Source: Lachnospiraceae bacterium (GTDB taxonomy: Bacteria; Bacillota; Clostridia; Lachnospirales; Lachnospiraceae). From it: DNA of 48,832 nucleotides. Of the stretch, positions 33,435 to 43,045 are shown in pieces. The stretch spans positions 1 through 48,832 of the forward strand of contig JAEEIN010000095.1 in assembly GCA_016281385.1 (NCBI GenBank), given 5' to 3'. The position numbers and the translations under genes were made by a program. The stretch's first letter is position 1. Every line of letters begins with the position of its first letter. The notes under the pieces are model-generated. The model ran no database searches. It was not told the DNA's origin and worked only from the letters and a program-made list of their open reading frames with translations.

Positions 33435-33875
33435 TTAATCCTCTTTCAATCTGCCGGTCTTTTCAAGCCCAAGTTTACATAACTCAACAGCCCTGTGAGT
33501 CTCGCCTTTGAGATAGAGATATCCCATGACCGCTTCAAAACCCGTGGCCTTTCTGTAGTCGCCGACACTTGCGTTCTTCGCCGAAGTCTGTGACTTGGCA
33601 TTTCTGCCCCGCTTATACTGGGCTGTCTCCGCTTCGGTAAAAGTCTCTGCAAGTGCATCCGCAAGCGCAGCCTGTGTTTTGGCATTTACAAGACCTATAT
33701 TTTCCTTGTTAATTGAATTGATACTCCTGTTGGCATGACTTATGACCATGGTCCTTATGATGACTTCATAGACCGCATCGCCGATATACGCAAGGGTCAG
33801 TGCCGCGGTTTCTTCCGGCGGGATCATGTCAAGCGAAAAGGCATCAACAATATTCTTTAAAAGATCACTGTTCAA
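33435..33875 (-). CDS. mrnC: Mini-ribonuclease III MrnC
   Basis: A small RNase III-like nuclease without an RNA-binding domain that trims 23S rRNA ends. The catalytic core is visible as LTLAYIGDAVYEVIIR and the downstream YKRGRNAKS and ATGFEAVMGYLYL blocks. The start is uncertain: the frame opens at TTG 33908 (157 residues), another TTG at 33875 gives 146 residues nearer the family length, and an ATG at 33827 would leave only nine residues before the core. I chose 33875, which overlaps the cysE stop by 11 bases, with AAGGAG some 13 bases upstream. Confidence 0.88.
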   Translation of the reverse strand: MNSDLLKNIVDAFSLDMIPPEETAALTLAYIGDAVYEVIIRTMVISHANRSINSINKENIGLVNAKTQAALADALAETFTEAETAQYKRGRNAKSQTSAKNASVGDYRKATGFEAVMGYLYLKGETHRAVELCKLGLEKTGRLKED

Positions 33876-34539
33876 GCTTCTTACTAAGCTCCTTGTACTT
33901 TGCTTCAAGATCCAGGACTCTGTTTATGAGCTCCGAATTGGCCTGCTGGAGGTTCGTGATATCCTCTCTTACAGGGTCGGGAAGGTCGACCTGGTTAAGA
34001 TCGTCCTGAGGCGCATTGGGATCGAGCCTTCTGACAACCCGTCCGGGAACACCAACAACTGTTGAGTAGGGCGGAACCTCTTCAAGAACAACGGCACCCG
34101 CACCGATCTTTGAATTATCGCCGATCTTAAAGGAACCCAGAACCTTGGCTCCCGCGCTTACCATGACATTATTTCCGAGAGTGGGATGACGCTTTCCCTG
34201 TTCCTTTCCCGTTCCTCCCAGGGTAACACCCTGATAAAGAGTACAGTTATCGCCTATGATGGTGGTCTCACCGATGATAACACCGGTTCCGTGATCTATG
34301 AACAGGCCTTTTCCGATCTCCGCGCCGGGGTGGATCTCGATACCCGTTTTTCTTGCAGCCTTCTGGGAGATGTAACGGGCCCAGAAATAATGACCCTTTT
34401 TGTAAAGCTTATGAGCCCTTCTGTAGCTTAACATCACCTTAAAACTGGGATAAAGAAGGACTTCCATATTTGAGTGGATGGCCGGGTCTCTTTCCCTTAT
34501 TATCTTTATTTCTTCTTTTATCTGATCAAATAATCCCAT
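33865..34539 (-). CDS. cysE: Serine O-acetyltransferase CysE
   Basis: Transfers acetyl from acetyl-CoA to serine, the first step of cysteine synthesis. The 224-residue protein has an N-terminal helical region and a left-handed beta-helix with hexapeptide repeats from about 65 (IEIHPGAEIGKGLFIDHGTGVIIGET). The active-site His lies in FIDHGTG and the conserved GGTGK loop is present. The C-terminal tail ends in a coiled-coil-like segment. The ATG at 34539 follows GAGGG by seven bases. It leads the unit whose counterpart in Bacillus also has cysS next; that gene is absent here. Confidence 0.95.
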   Translation of the reverse strand: MGLFDQIKEEIKIIRERDPAIHSNMEVLLYPSFKVMLSYRRAHKLYKKGHYFWARYISQKAARKTGIEIHPGAEIGKGLFIDHGTGVIIGETTIIGDNCTLYQGVTLGGTGKEQGKRHPTLGNNVMVSAGAKVLGSFKIGDNSKIGAGAVVLEEVPPYSTVVGVPGRVVRRLDPNAPQDDLNQVDLPDPVREDITNLQQANSELINRVLDLEAKYKELSKKLEQ

Positions 34540-34587
34540 AACAGACCCTCAGAAAAATAAAATGCCCTTTGATACGGGTTATTCTTA

Positions 34588-34616
34588 ATAATACTTCAAT
34601 ATACGCATTTTCGCAA
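34588..34616 (-). promoter_or_regulatory. cysE promoter
   Basis: TTGCGA (34616-34611), a 17-base spacer and TATTAT (34593-34588). It leaves a short leader of about 40 bases, too short for a T-box. Confidence 0.5.
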
Positions 34617-34623
34617 ATCAAAT

Positions 34624-34648
34624 ATACCCCGCGATGAACGCGGGGTAT
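34624..34648 (-). terminator. Hairpin after the GH36 gene
   Basis: ATACCCCGCG pairs perfectly with CGCGGGGTAT around five bases, seven bases after the GH36 stop. The following ATTTGATTT is only moderately T-rich, so termination may be partial. Confidence 0.7.
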
Positions 34649-34654
34649 GACATA

Positions 34655-37000
34655 TCATTCAACTGCTTCAAAGAAATACATTCTGGAAGCAAAATCCTGG
34701 AACATTCTCGTTTCCTCGTTAAAGCCCGTTCCTCCGAAGGCCTGGCAAAGCTTTATGCCTGCGTTGTTTAAGAGAGATCCGCTGACAACGTAATCCTCCA
34801 CCTCTCCGTCAAGCTTGATGAACCTTGCAAGAGTGTTGTGAAGGAGCGAGTCCTTCTTAACATGGATCGGTGCCACCTGATTTACAAGATCCCCGAAGGA
34901 TTTAAGATTGAACTTAAGCCTTACATTGTATACGTGGTAATAGGTTTCGGGATCGAGTCCCACCGCACGTAACTTCTTGTAAAAGTCATTGGGCTGAACC
35001 AGTTCGTTCCAGATAACGGTAACGGCTCTCTTCTTATCCTTTGAAACAACCATCCACTGATCGTCGGCGGCCCGGTAGAAGTCTCCGTCCTTGAATACGT
35101 CACGCCACTCCTTATAGGTAGCGATCTGCTTCTTTATCTCTTCATACTCTTCGCTCTTTAACTCTCCGAGATGAAGTTCGTAGCCCAGAAGTCCGAAGGC
35201 AGCTATGTTAAATCTCGTATCAAGAGGAGTGTTCCTTAAGGTCTGATGGTTGGGACATGCGGAAACATGGCTTGTTACCACCGACATGGGATAACCGTAG
35301 CTGTAGCCTGTCTGGATCTTTGTTCTCATAAGCGCATCGGTATCATCACTTGCCCAGATCTGAGGGAAATAGCAAAGGATACCGGGATCGAAACGGTTAC
35401 CGCCGGAAGCGCATCCTTCAAAAAGAATGTCGGGAAACTCCGCCATGATGGTTGACATAATGTCATACAAGCCAAGGTACCATCTGTGCATCGTCTCCTT
35501 CTGGCGCTCGCATGGAAGGACCTTCGACCACACATCACCGAACATTCTGTTCATATCCCACTTAACGTAGTCAACGCCGTTGTCTTTAAAGACATTGCGC
35601 ATTGCGTTCTTTATATATTCAACGACTTCGGGATTAGTAAGGTCCAGAAGCATCTGATTTCTTCCGAGAGAATTCTCTCTTCCGGGAATGGTGAGGGCAT
35701 ACTCGGGATGCTCCCTGTAAAGGTCTGAATCCTCGTTTACCATCTCGGGCTCCACCCAGATACCGAACTGTAAGCCGATATCGTGGATCTTGTCGGAAAG
35801 ACCTTTGATACCGTTTGGAAGCTTCTTCTTATCAACAACCCAGTCGCCCAAAGAAGTGGTATCGTTGTTTCTTCCTTTAAACCAGCCGTCGTCCATTACG
35901 AAGAGTTCCACTCCCGCTTCCTTGGACTTTCTTGCAAGACCCAAAAGTGCCGATTCGTTGATGTTAAAATATGCTGCTTCCCATGAATTAACAAGAATGG
36001 GGCGCTGCGCGTTCTTAAACTTTCCGCGGACAATATGATCCTTGATGAACGCATGCATGTGCTCGCTTATTCCGCGGTAACCCTTATCGGAATAGGTCAT
36101 TATGGCCTCGGGAGTTTCAAAGCTCTCTCCCTTCTTAAGAAGCCATGAGAAATCCGTGGGATCGATACCGGAAACAAAACGGGTCTTAAAAAATCCTCCG
36201 ACTTCCGCAGCTTCATAGTGATTGCCTGAGTAAACAAGGTTAAATCCGTAAACCTCTCCGTGAGTTTCTCCGGAATCGGTCTTTGCAAGCATTACAAAGG
36301 GGTTGTTCCTGTTTGAAGAAACGCCGGTGGTGGTGTGATTTACGAACATGCCGTGCTCGATCACTGTCTCGGTCTTCACCATCTCACGTCCCCAGTTTCC
36401 GGTAAAGTTGATGAACTTGAAATCATTGTCGTCAAAATCAATCTGGGTGCTCATGAGACGATTTATGTAAACCTCTTCCTCGCCCTCGTTTATCAGTACC
36501 GCCCTTCTTGTTATGACATCGCACTTGGGATAAACGGTGTAGATGAGTTCAAGCTTTACGGCTTTGTGCTTCTCCTTAAGAACGATCTTTATCTGCTCGG
36601 GATCGTCCCCCTTATCTCCGGGATAGGAGCAGGGAAGCCCCTTTGTAGGTGTGAACTCCTTAAGTATCTCATAGGAATCATACACAAAGTCGGATGTGCG
36701 GGATCCGTCGGCATAAGTTAACATAACAAACGGTTCCCTGTAATCTCCCTTTCCCTGGGAGGATACTTCCAGAAGCATATCCTCAAGTACCGACATTGAT
36801 TCCTTTGTATAGCATACGGAGGTTCCTTTTCCGTGGCTTATCTTCTCCTGCATGGCCTTAAAGGACTCCGTAACATCCTCGGGAATAAGGACCTTTGCAC
36901 CGTAGTGCATATGCTCGAGAAGATTATCGTGGTTTACATAAAGTATATAGGACGTATTCTCCGTGTTCAGTGAAAATCTTGCATCAGAATGTAAGATCAT
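34655..37000 (-). CDS. GH36 alpha-galactosidase, cytoplasmic
   Basis: A 781-residue retaining alpha-galactosidase of the AgaA/RafA type that removes terminal alpha-galactose from melibiose and raffinose-type sugars. It has an N-terminal beta-supersandwich, a central TIM barrel (about 320-650) and a C-terminal sheet. The predicted nucleophile is Asp482 in YVKWDMNR and the acid/base Asp552 in WASDDTDALMR, close to the spacing of characterised family members; EGCASGGNRFD is also conserved. No signal peptide is seen, consistent with uptake by the adjacent symporter. The ATG has GGAGGG upstream. It is the last gene of the galactoside operon. Confidence 0.95.
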   Translation of the reverse strand: MILHSDARFSLNTENTSYILYVNHDNLLEHMHYGAKVLIPEDVTESFKAMQEKISHGKGTSVCYTKESMSVLEDMLLEVSSQGKGDYREPFVMLTYADGSRTSDFVYDSYEILKEFTPTKGLPCSYPGDKGDDPEQIKIVLKEKHKAVKLELIYTVYPKCDVITRRAVLINEGEEEVYINRLMSTQIDFDDNDFKFINFTGNWGREMVKTETVIEHGMFVNHTTTGVSSNRNNPFVMLAKTDSGETHGEVYGFNLVYSGNHYEAAEVGGFFKTRFVSGIDPTDFSWLLKKGESFETPEAIMTYSDKGYRGISEHMHAFIKDHIVRGKFKNAQRPILVNSWEAAYFNINESALLGLARKSKEAGVELFVMDDGWFKGRNNDTTSLGDWVVDKKKLPNGIKGLSDKIHDIGLQFGIWVEPEMVNEDSDLYREHPEYALTIPGRENSLGRNQMLLDLTNPEVVEYIKNAMRNVFKDNGVDYVKWDMNRMFGDVWSKVLPCERQKETMHRWYLGLYDIMSTIMAEFPDILFEGCASGGNRFDPGILCYFPQIWASDDTDALMRTKIQTGYSYGYPMSVVTSHVSACPNHQTLRNTPLDTRFNIAAFGLLGYELHLGELKSEEYEEIKKQIATYKEWRDVFKDGDFYRAADDQWMVVSKDKKRAVTVIWNELVQPNDFYKKLRAVGLDPETYYHVYNVRLKFNLKSFGDLVNQVAPIHVKKDSLLHNTLARFIKLDGEVEDYVVSGSLLNNAGIKLCQAFGGTGFNEETRMFQDFASRMYFFEAVE

Positions 37001-37032
37001 ATAACCCTCCGCTCAGTCTTAAATAGATCATT

Positions 37033-38520
37033 TTATACAGTTTTGCTCTCTGCTTTTCTTGTTTCGATCTCCTTAACGATCCTCTCGTACTCTGCCTCAT
37101 CAAGGGTATATTTGTTCTTATAGAGGAAGTATGCAAGTACCATCAGTGCACAGGGGATAATTGTAATGAACACTAAAAGTCCCGTTGTCTGTCCGCTGTG
37201 AACATTTGAGATGACCTGATTGATGAGTACGCCCTTCTCTTCGGATGTAATGGTACCGAGGGAAGCCTGCTGCTCGTAATCGGAGATCCGGTTTGTAAGG
37301 TTCGTCACGTTGAAGATCAGGTAGGCAACCGTTGTGATCACAATAACAAGCGCACTCGAAAGCTTTGTGATGAAAGGTCTTAAGGAAGTGATGATGGCTT
37401 CGTCACGTGTTCCGAACTTTAATTCATTATACTCGACAGTATTGAAAATTGAAATCATCATTACAAGGTAAAAACAATACTGACCTGCATTTGAAAGCAT
37501 GTATCCGATGGTAAGTGTCCAGTACTTTAAGCTTCCGGCGGGGAAGATAAGGCCGGGCACGAACATGAGTGCATAACCAAATACCGCGATGATGGTCATG
37601 TACTTCATAAGGGGCTTTCTGTTGATCTTTCTTGAAAGCACGGGATAAAGAAGCATCAGGATACCCGTTGCCATCATGCCGATGGTTGAAAACAGTGAAT
37701 ACTTGGATCCGTCGTAACCGTAGTCAAAGTAAATGTATGTGGAACCGATACCGCCCATAACGATGTTGTTACCGATCTGCTGAATAACAAAGATGAGGGC
37801 GATCCACTTTAACTGATCGTTCTTTGTAAATGTCGTAATGATCTTCTTAAAGGAAACCTTAGGTGCGGGCTCGGATTCGTAGGATCTGTCTTCCTTAACG
37901 CCGAGAAGTACAGCGGCTAAGAACAAAGGTGCCAGGATACTGAAGATTATGGCAACGTATCCGTATCCGGAATTTGCATTTCCGCCGAGAGCCTTGTCAC
38001 CTGTGGTGAACATGGGGATCAAAAGAACCGAAGCTAGAACACCGATTCCCGCAAAGAGAGACGCTCTGGAAGTAAGCTGGTTTCTCGTATTTGCATCTTC
38101 ACTTAATGAAGGAACCATGCCCCAGTAAGAGATATCGTGCATTGTGTAGGTTACGCTGTACATAATGTAGCTTATGCCGAATGCCACGATGAAGGGCCAG
38201 CCCTGAAGCCTGGTGTTGAAGATAAACGAAACAACAACCGATGTGCTTAAGATACCGATAAGCAGCCAGGGCTTGAATTTGCCCCATTTTGTTCTTGTTC
38301 TTTCGATGATGTTACCCATGAGCGGGTCGTTCAGTGCATCGAATACTCTGGCAAATACCATGATTCCGGTGATCGCAAGAAGCTGCGCTGCGGTGAGCTG
38401 TCTTGTAAAAAGAACAAAGGTGTAAATGTAATTGTTGAACAGCTGGTAGATCATGTCACGTCCCACGGTTCCCATGGGGTAAAACCATAAATTTCGCTTT
38501 TTAGCTTTTTCTGAGATCAT
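37033..38520 (-). CDS. GPH-family sugar:cation symporter
   Basis: A 495-residue MelB-like transporter with 12 TM segments. The hallmark near residues 60-90 is DALNDPLMGNIIERTRTKWGKFKPWLL, matching the family's cation-binding and loop motif. The C-terminal tail is hydrophilic (EAEYERIVKEIETRK). It probably imports an oligosaccharide with Na+ or H+. Flanking GH36 and GH2 genes suggest alpha- and beta-galactosides or raffinose-type sugars. The start follows GGGAGGAG. It lies 19 bases after the GT-like gene and 32 bases before the GH36 gene. Confidence 0.93.
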   Translation of the reverse strand: MISEKAKKRNLWFYPMGTVGRDMIYQLFNNYIYTFVLFTRQLTAAQLLAITGIMVFARVFDALNDPLMGNIIERTRTKWGKFKPWLLIGILSTSVVVSFIFNTRLQGWPFIVAFGISYIMYSVTYTMHDISYWGMVPSLSEDANTRNQLTSRASLFAGIGVLASVLLIPMFTTGDKALGGNANSGYGYVAIIFSILAPLFLAAVLLGVKEDRSYESEPAPKVSFKKIITTFTKNDQLKWIALIFVIQQIGNNIVMGGIGSTYIYFDYGYDGSKYSLFSTIGMMATGILMLLYPVLSRKINRKPLMKYMTIIAVFGYALMFVPGLIFPAGSLKYWTLTIGYMLSNAGQYCFYLVMMISIFNTVEYNELKFGTRDEAIITSLRPFITKLSSALVIVITTVAYLIFNVTNLTNRISDYEQQASLGTITSEEKGVLINQVISNVHSGQTTGLLVFITIIPCALMVLAYFLYKNKYTLDEAEYERIVKEIETRKAESKTV

Positions 38521-38538
38521 TTTGTCTCCTCCCTGGTA

Positions 38539-40044
38539 TCATTTTCTGTTTTTCAGTCCCATTGCAAGTTCGACTACTTTATATGCTCCGTCGTAAAGAC
38601 CGGCTTTCTTGTTCTCTATGATGCTTTCGCACATATCCTTAAGCTCGTTTGATGAATTCATGAAGATATCCACCATCTGAAGGGTATGAGGTATATCCCT
38701 GCACTCAAGGGTTCCGTCTCCAACCTCGGCTGAGTGGATGGCACCCCACATCTCGTGCTTTCCGACTCTCTTGATAAAGAGCTTGGGAATGGGATAAAAT
38801 GCCAGCTCCGAAGGCTTTGTAACAAGAACGTCCGCGCTTCTCATAAGAAGGTTGGTGCAGTAAACAGCCTCGAAAATGTTACTGTGCCAGAAGCCGTGGA
38901 TTCCCGTAACTTCCGTATTCTCGTCAAGAGCCGACTCTGCGAAGCTCTCCGTATCCTTCCAGTTGTCGAAATGCTCGGTTGAAAGAGCCTTCATTTCGGG
39001 GATCTCCTCGATAAGAGCATCCCATACATTCTTGTAATCTCCGACATTAACGTAGAGAGCCGCCTTTTTCTCCTTTATGAAAGGAATGAGGTACTTGATT
39101 ATCGCAGCAAAGATCTCTTTCTGGGCGCCCGCACCTCCGATAGTAAGAAGAAAACGCATGGGCTTTCCTTCTTCCTTACGCTTTATCCTTGCAGCACAGT
39201 CCGCTTCGATATTGGAAACAAGTTCGTGATCGATATAATGTCCTGTATAAACAAGACTTTCTTCGGGCATGGGATTGCAGACTGCCTTTTTGTTCATTCC
39301 GTTTGCGATCCTGTAACCCTGATATGCGTTCTTACACTGGATCGTGTGAACAGCACCCACGGCAAAGTGAAGGGCCATGGGCCAGTTATCGGGGATGGCA
39401 TTTACCACGTTCTTCATTCCCGCATGTATAGCGGCCTGAGCGGGCCATACATGGGTTCCCACAACCGGGATATCCTTGGGAACGTTCCTGTAAACAGGTG
39501 CCATGAGTTCCGCGTTCTTCTGATCGGCCGCATTGTAGGAAAGAGCTCTGAAGCCTTCATAGTTCATGGGCTCCCATACAAGTCTGTTGAAAAGACCTAT
39601 CTTTGAAAGTCGCGATCCCAAAGAATAAAGATCGTTCTGAGCGCCGATGACCTTGGTACAGGTGGTCTCCTTATATGAGTTTAAGTCCATCCAGTAGGGT
39701 GTGTATCCCATATGCTTCGCAGCGGAGGCAATGGCCATTGAAATACGGTAGTGACCGAATCCCATCCTTATGTTTCCTACTATGATGCCCTTCTCCTCGT
39801 CCCATTCAAGTGCGGGAAGATCCGCCTCTTTTTTGTAGTGAGCATTTGATTCAAGGTCTCCCACGAGAACGTTTACAACTCCCAGGGAATCGCCTATATA
39901 TGCGTTTGTTTCAAGCTTTACGGGATAATCCGCATTGGAATCGTCACCGAATTTCTTTGCAAATTTTTTCTTTGATTTAACGGCCTTTCTGTACACCTTG
40001 TCAGGCATTACATTGCCGAAAATAACCTTTGATCTTTCTTCCAC
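38539..40044 (-). CDS. Uncharacterised GT-B-like protein in galactoside operon
   Basis: A 501-residue soluble protein that I cannot assign to a characterised family. Two stretches recall GT-B glycosyltransferases of the MurG/GT28 group: IRMGFGHYRISMA (about 92-104), like the N-terminal GGHG-type loop, and FLLTIGGAGAQKE (298-310) with DVLVTKPSELAFYPIP (405-420), like the nucleotide-sugar site of the C-terminal half. The start is a GTG at 40044 five bases after GGAGG. It sits between GH2 and the symporter with gaps of 9 and 18 bases, so it belongs to the sugar operon. It could transfer, or phosphorolyse, the imported sugar; this is inference. Confidence 0.7.
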   Translation of the reverse strand: MEERSKVIFGNVMPDKVYRKAVKSKKKFAKKFGDDSNADYPVKLETNAYIGDSLGVVNVLVGDLESNAHYKKEADLPALEWDEEKGIIVGNIRMGFGHYRISMAIASAAKHMGYTPYWMDLNSYKETTCTKVIGAQNDLYSLGSRLSKIGLFNRLVWEPMNYEGFRALSYNAADQKNAELMAPVYRNVPKDIPVVGTHVWPAQAAIHAGMKNVVNAIPDNWPMALHFAVGAVHTIQCKNAYQGYRIANGMNKKAVCNPMPEESLVYTGHYIDHELVSNIEADCAARIKRKEEGKPMRFLLTIGGAGAQKEIFAAIIKYLIPFIKEKKAALYVNVGDYKNVWDALIEEIPEMKALSTEHFDNWKDTESFAESALDENTEVTGIHGFWHSNIFEAVYCTNLLMRSADVLVTKPSELAFYPIPKLFIKRVGKHEMWGAIHSAEVGDGTLECRDIPHTLQMVDIFMNSSNELKDMCESIIENKKAGLYDGAYKVVELAMGLKNRK

Positions 40045-40053
40045 ATCTGCCTC

Positions 40054-42429
40054 CTAAACCGTGACCGTAAATTCCAGCTTTACATCGTCACACTGCGCGT
40101 TTCTTACGGTGAGCACGGCCTTTCCCGCACTTCCCGTTGTTTTCAGATAAACACCTGCCATACCGCCCTTTGCACCGATGGTTTTTTCTCCGATGATCTT
40201 AACCGGTCCCTCCGCCTCAAAGCTTAAGGGCTCATGGAAAAAGAACACGGGATTTCCGAAATCGTCCACTATCCTGATGCGCACTTCGCAGACATCGTAG
40301 GTTTCTTTTTCCACAAGATCGGTGTGATCCGCTTCCGCCAGGATATGAACGCCCTTTGTAGGTGCGTAAGTTTTTGTAAGAACAACCTTTCCGTCCTTTA
40401 TCGCCTCAAACTTATAGACCGTGGACTTTCCGCCCCAGTCGCCAACGTAATTGTTATACATGGAAACCAGTTCGTCAGCCTTCATATGGCCTATGGTCAG
40501 AAGCTTTGCACCGTTTAACAGGATCTTCTTCGGAAGATTGCCAAGTCCAAAACGTGCGGTGGCATTCATTGATTCCGTAAGGGCTTTTCTCACCCACTCC
40601 GGGCGATGCGCCTCGCCTTCATAAATGGCATCTCCGATGAAATCATCTATCAGGATCGGTCCGAAAGGAAGCTTTTCGTAAGGTGAATCCTTCTTTGTGT
40701 ATTCCTTTATGAACCGGTCATTCTTGTACATCCTTACGCTGTCGGCGTTTGAATAGATGAAGGTGTCGCCTCTGTTGCAGGCGGGATGCTCGCCGATATC
40801 CATTGTCGAGGATAATTCAAGCACCGTTTTCTTTCCGAAGCAGGAATAAACATATGCCGCCTGCTTGGGATTTCTGAACATATCAAGAACTCCGTGATAG
40901 CAGATACGGTCTCCGCTTCCGAAATCCTTGTGTGTATTGTAATCGGCCATGCACCAGCCGAAGCTTCCGGCGATGTCCTCCTCTCCCATGACCGCTGAAA
41001 GGACATTGGCATGTCTGATGGCATGCTCCTTTCGGTGGTCCTCACAGTCATAGGCCTTTGTGGAATACATATGTCCGTTGTATTCGCTTATGAGATAGGG
41101 CTTGTCAACGTCCGAAGTCACTGCCTTCTTCGGTTCGCAGCCCCTTGACTTTCCGTCGTGAACAAAATCGTTGTAGGTGTAGACATCCTCCAAAAGACTG
41201 CTCTTCTTGTGGGCTCTCACACCGCCTGTGGGCCTTGTGGGATCCAGTTTGTGAGCCTCAAGATTTGTCCTCTCATAAAACTCATCATCGTCTTTGGACT
41301 CGTTTATCCTGACGCCCCAGAGGATCACCGAAGGATGGTTACGGTACTGCTTCACCATATCCTTTGTGTTTTCCACTGCGATATCTTTCCACTCAGCGCC
41401 GCCTATATGCTGCCAGCCCGGTATCTCCGTAAAAACAAGAAGTCCGATCTCATCACAGCGGTCGATAAAGTGATGTGACTGGGGATAATGTGAAGTCCTT
41501 ACCGCATTGAGCCCCAGTTCGTTTTTCAATATATCAGCGTCCAGACGCTGCATTGAAGCGGGCATTGCATAGCCCACATAGGGATAACTCTGATGTCTGT
41601 TAAGGCCCCTTATCTTAAGCTTTCTTCCGTTAAGATAGTAGCCGTCCTTACGAAACTCAGAAGTTCTGAAACCAAAGCGCACCGTCTTTGAATCAAGTAC
41701 ATATCCTGAAGCCTCATCGCAAAGCTCCGTTCTCACTTCATAAAGTTTCGGATCCTCCACGTCCCAAAGGATGACCTTTTCAACCTTTGTCTCAAGGACG
41801 TTTTCTTCTTTTTGGACCGTAAGCACCTCAGCACCGTCAAGGAACTGGCGGATTTTTATCTTCTTTCCGCCCTCATTCTTTATTCCAAGTTCGGTCCTTA
41901 ATACAGCGGATCCGCCGTTTATCTCCGATGATAAGAAAACATCCCCGATATAAGTCCTGTCGCTTATCTCGAAATAAACATCGCGGTAAATGCCGCCGTA
42001 GGTCATGTAGTCTATAACAAATCCGAAGGGAGGCTGATCAAGGCTTTCATTGCTGTCAACCCTCACCGCTATGACATTGTCGGATCCGTAATTTATATAC
42101 TCCGTGATATCTGCGGAAAAAGCCGTATATCCGCAATTGTGGGATATAACCTGCTTTCCGTTTACGAATACCCTGCTCTCATGGGCCACACCTTCAAAGG
42201 TAAGCTTTACGCACTTATCCTGCCATTCCGTCGGAACAGCAAAATGCCTCCTGTATCCGGAGACCATCTGATAAATGCTTTCATCAAAGTAATCAAAGGG
42301 CGTTTCAGCCACTGTATGAGGAAGCCTTACATCTTCCATTCCGCTTTCGTTAAAACCGGGATCCGCAAGCTCATCGGAATAGGATTTTGTAAACTTCCAG
42401 TCATTGTTTATATAGATTCTTTCCGACAT
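40054..42429 (-). CDS. GH2-family beta-galactosidase (or beta-glucuronidase-like)
   Basis: A 791-residue retaining glycosidase with the GH2 order: sugar-binding jelly roll (about 1-160), immunoglobulin-like domain (about 165-260), TIM barrel (about 260-560) and C-terminal beta domains. The barrel begins LKIRGLNRHQSYPYVG. The acid/base is Glu377 in RINES and the nucleophile Glu449 in LISEYNG. No signal peptide is present. RINES replaces the common LGNE/MGNE, so the exact specificity is open. It is the second gene of the operon, 16 bases after tetR, with GGAGGAA upstream. Confidence 0.9.
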   Translation of the reverse strand: MSERIYINNDWKFTKSYSDELADPGFNESGMEDVRLPHTVAETPFDYFDESIYQMVSGYRRHFAVPTEWQDKCVKLTFEGVAHESRVFVNGKQVISHNCGYTAFSADITEYINYGSDNVIAVRVDSNESLDQPPFGFVIDYMTYGGIYRDVYFEISDRTYIGDVFLSSEINGGSAVLRTELGIKNEGGKKIKIRQFLDGAEVLTVQKEENVLETKVEKVILWDVEDPKLYEVRTELCDEASGYVLDSKTVRFGFRTSEFRKDGYYLNGRKLKIRGLNRHQSYPYVGYAMPASMQRLDADILKNELGLNAVRTSHYPQSHHFIDRCDEIGLLVFTEIPGWQHIGGAEWKDIAVENTKDMVKQYRNHPSVILWGVRINESKDDDEFYERTNLEAHKLDPTRPTGGVRAHKKSSLLEDVYTYNDFVHDGKSRGCEPKKAVTSDVDKPYLISEYNGHMYSTKAYDCEDHRKEHAIRHANVLSAVMGEEDIAGSFGWCMADYNTHKDFGSGDRICYHGVLDMFRNPKQAAYVYSCFGKKTVLELSSTMDIGEHPACNRGDTFIYSNADSVRMYKNDRFIKEYTKKDSPYEKLPFGPILIDDFIGDAIYEGEAHRPEWVRKALTESMNATARFGLGNLPKKILLNGAKLLTIGHMKADELVSMYNNYVGDWGGKSTVYKFEAIKDGKVVLTKTYAPTKGVHILAEADHTDLVEKETYDVCEVRIRIVDDFGNPVFFFHEPLSFEAEGPVKIIGEKTIGAKGGMAGVYLKTTGSAGKAVLTVRNAQCDDVKLEFTVTV

Positions 42430-42445
42430 TTGTTCCTCCGGAGCT

Positions 42446-43030
42446 TTATCTGACAGCTATGCCGTCGACTATTATGTCAACCACTGCCGCAAGTGCGGTA
42501 TTATATGAGATCTTGTTCTTTATAAGGATGTCTCTCTGGAAGAACTGCTCCAAAGAAGCCTCGATCATCATCTTGATAAGGGGCACGGGAACAGGTCTGA
42601 TAACACCTTCCTTTATACCCTGCTCTATTAACTGAATGGTGGTCTCCCATCCGGTCTCAAGTCTTTCCTCAACCTGTGCGTAGGTTGAAGGGTACCTGTC
42701 ACGTAAAATGTAGAGCTGTCTGAAATCGATGTCTTTATAGCCCTCGGGCATTACACCGATGATCTTTCTTAACTTTTCGATGGTTGAAAGTGACTCGTCG
42801 GAAAGTACAGCATCCTCACTTTCCTTAATGGCATCGAATATGTAATCAACCATTGTTAAGAACAGCTGATCCTTATCGTCAAAGATAAGATAAAGTGTTT
42901 TTTTGCTTATGTGACATTCCTTGGCAATGTCGTCCATCGTGAACTTAAGGCCCTTCTCATTGAAGACCTTGATGGTGGCTTCCATGATGTCCTTCTTTAA
43001 AGCCTTGGGTTCCTTTGCGATTCTGGGCAT
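42446..43030 (-). CDS. TetR/AcrR-family transcriptional regulator
   Basis: A 194-residue repressor with an N-terminal helix-turn-helix (about 12-58, FTMDDIAKECHISKKTLYLIFDDKDQLF) and a ligand-binding C-terminal domain of low similarity. It is the first gene of the GH2/GT-like/GPH/GH36 operon, so autoregulation with induction by a sugar or derivative is expected. Repeated AGTTTCC half-sites overlap its promoter. TetR proteins are less usual than LacI or AraC regulators for such operons. Confidence 0.9.
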   Translation of the reverse strand: MPRIAKEPKALKKDIMEATIKVFNEKGLKFTMDDIAKECHISKKTLYLIFDDKDQLFLTMVDYIFDAIKESEDAVLSDESLSTIEKLRKIIGVMPEGYKDIDFRQLYILRDRYPSTYAQVEERLETGWETTIQLIEQGIKEGVIRPVPVPLIKMMIEASLEQFFQRDILIKNKISYNTALAAVVDIIVDGIAVR

Positions 43031-43045
43031 ATTATCCTCCTTTTC

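Noticed and set aside
34540-34654. T-box leader in front of cysE
   Set aside because: The cysE leader is about 40 bases after the predicted promoter and has no T-box sequence.
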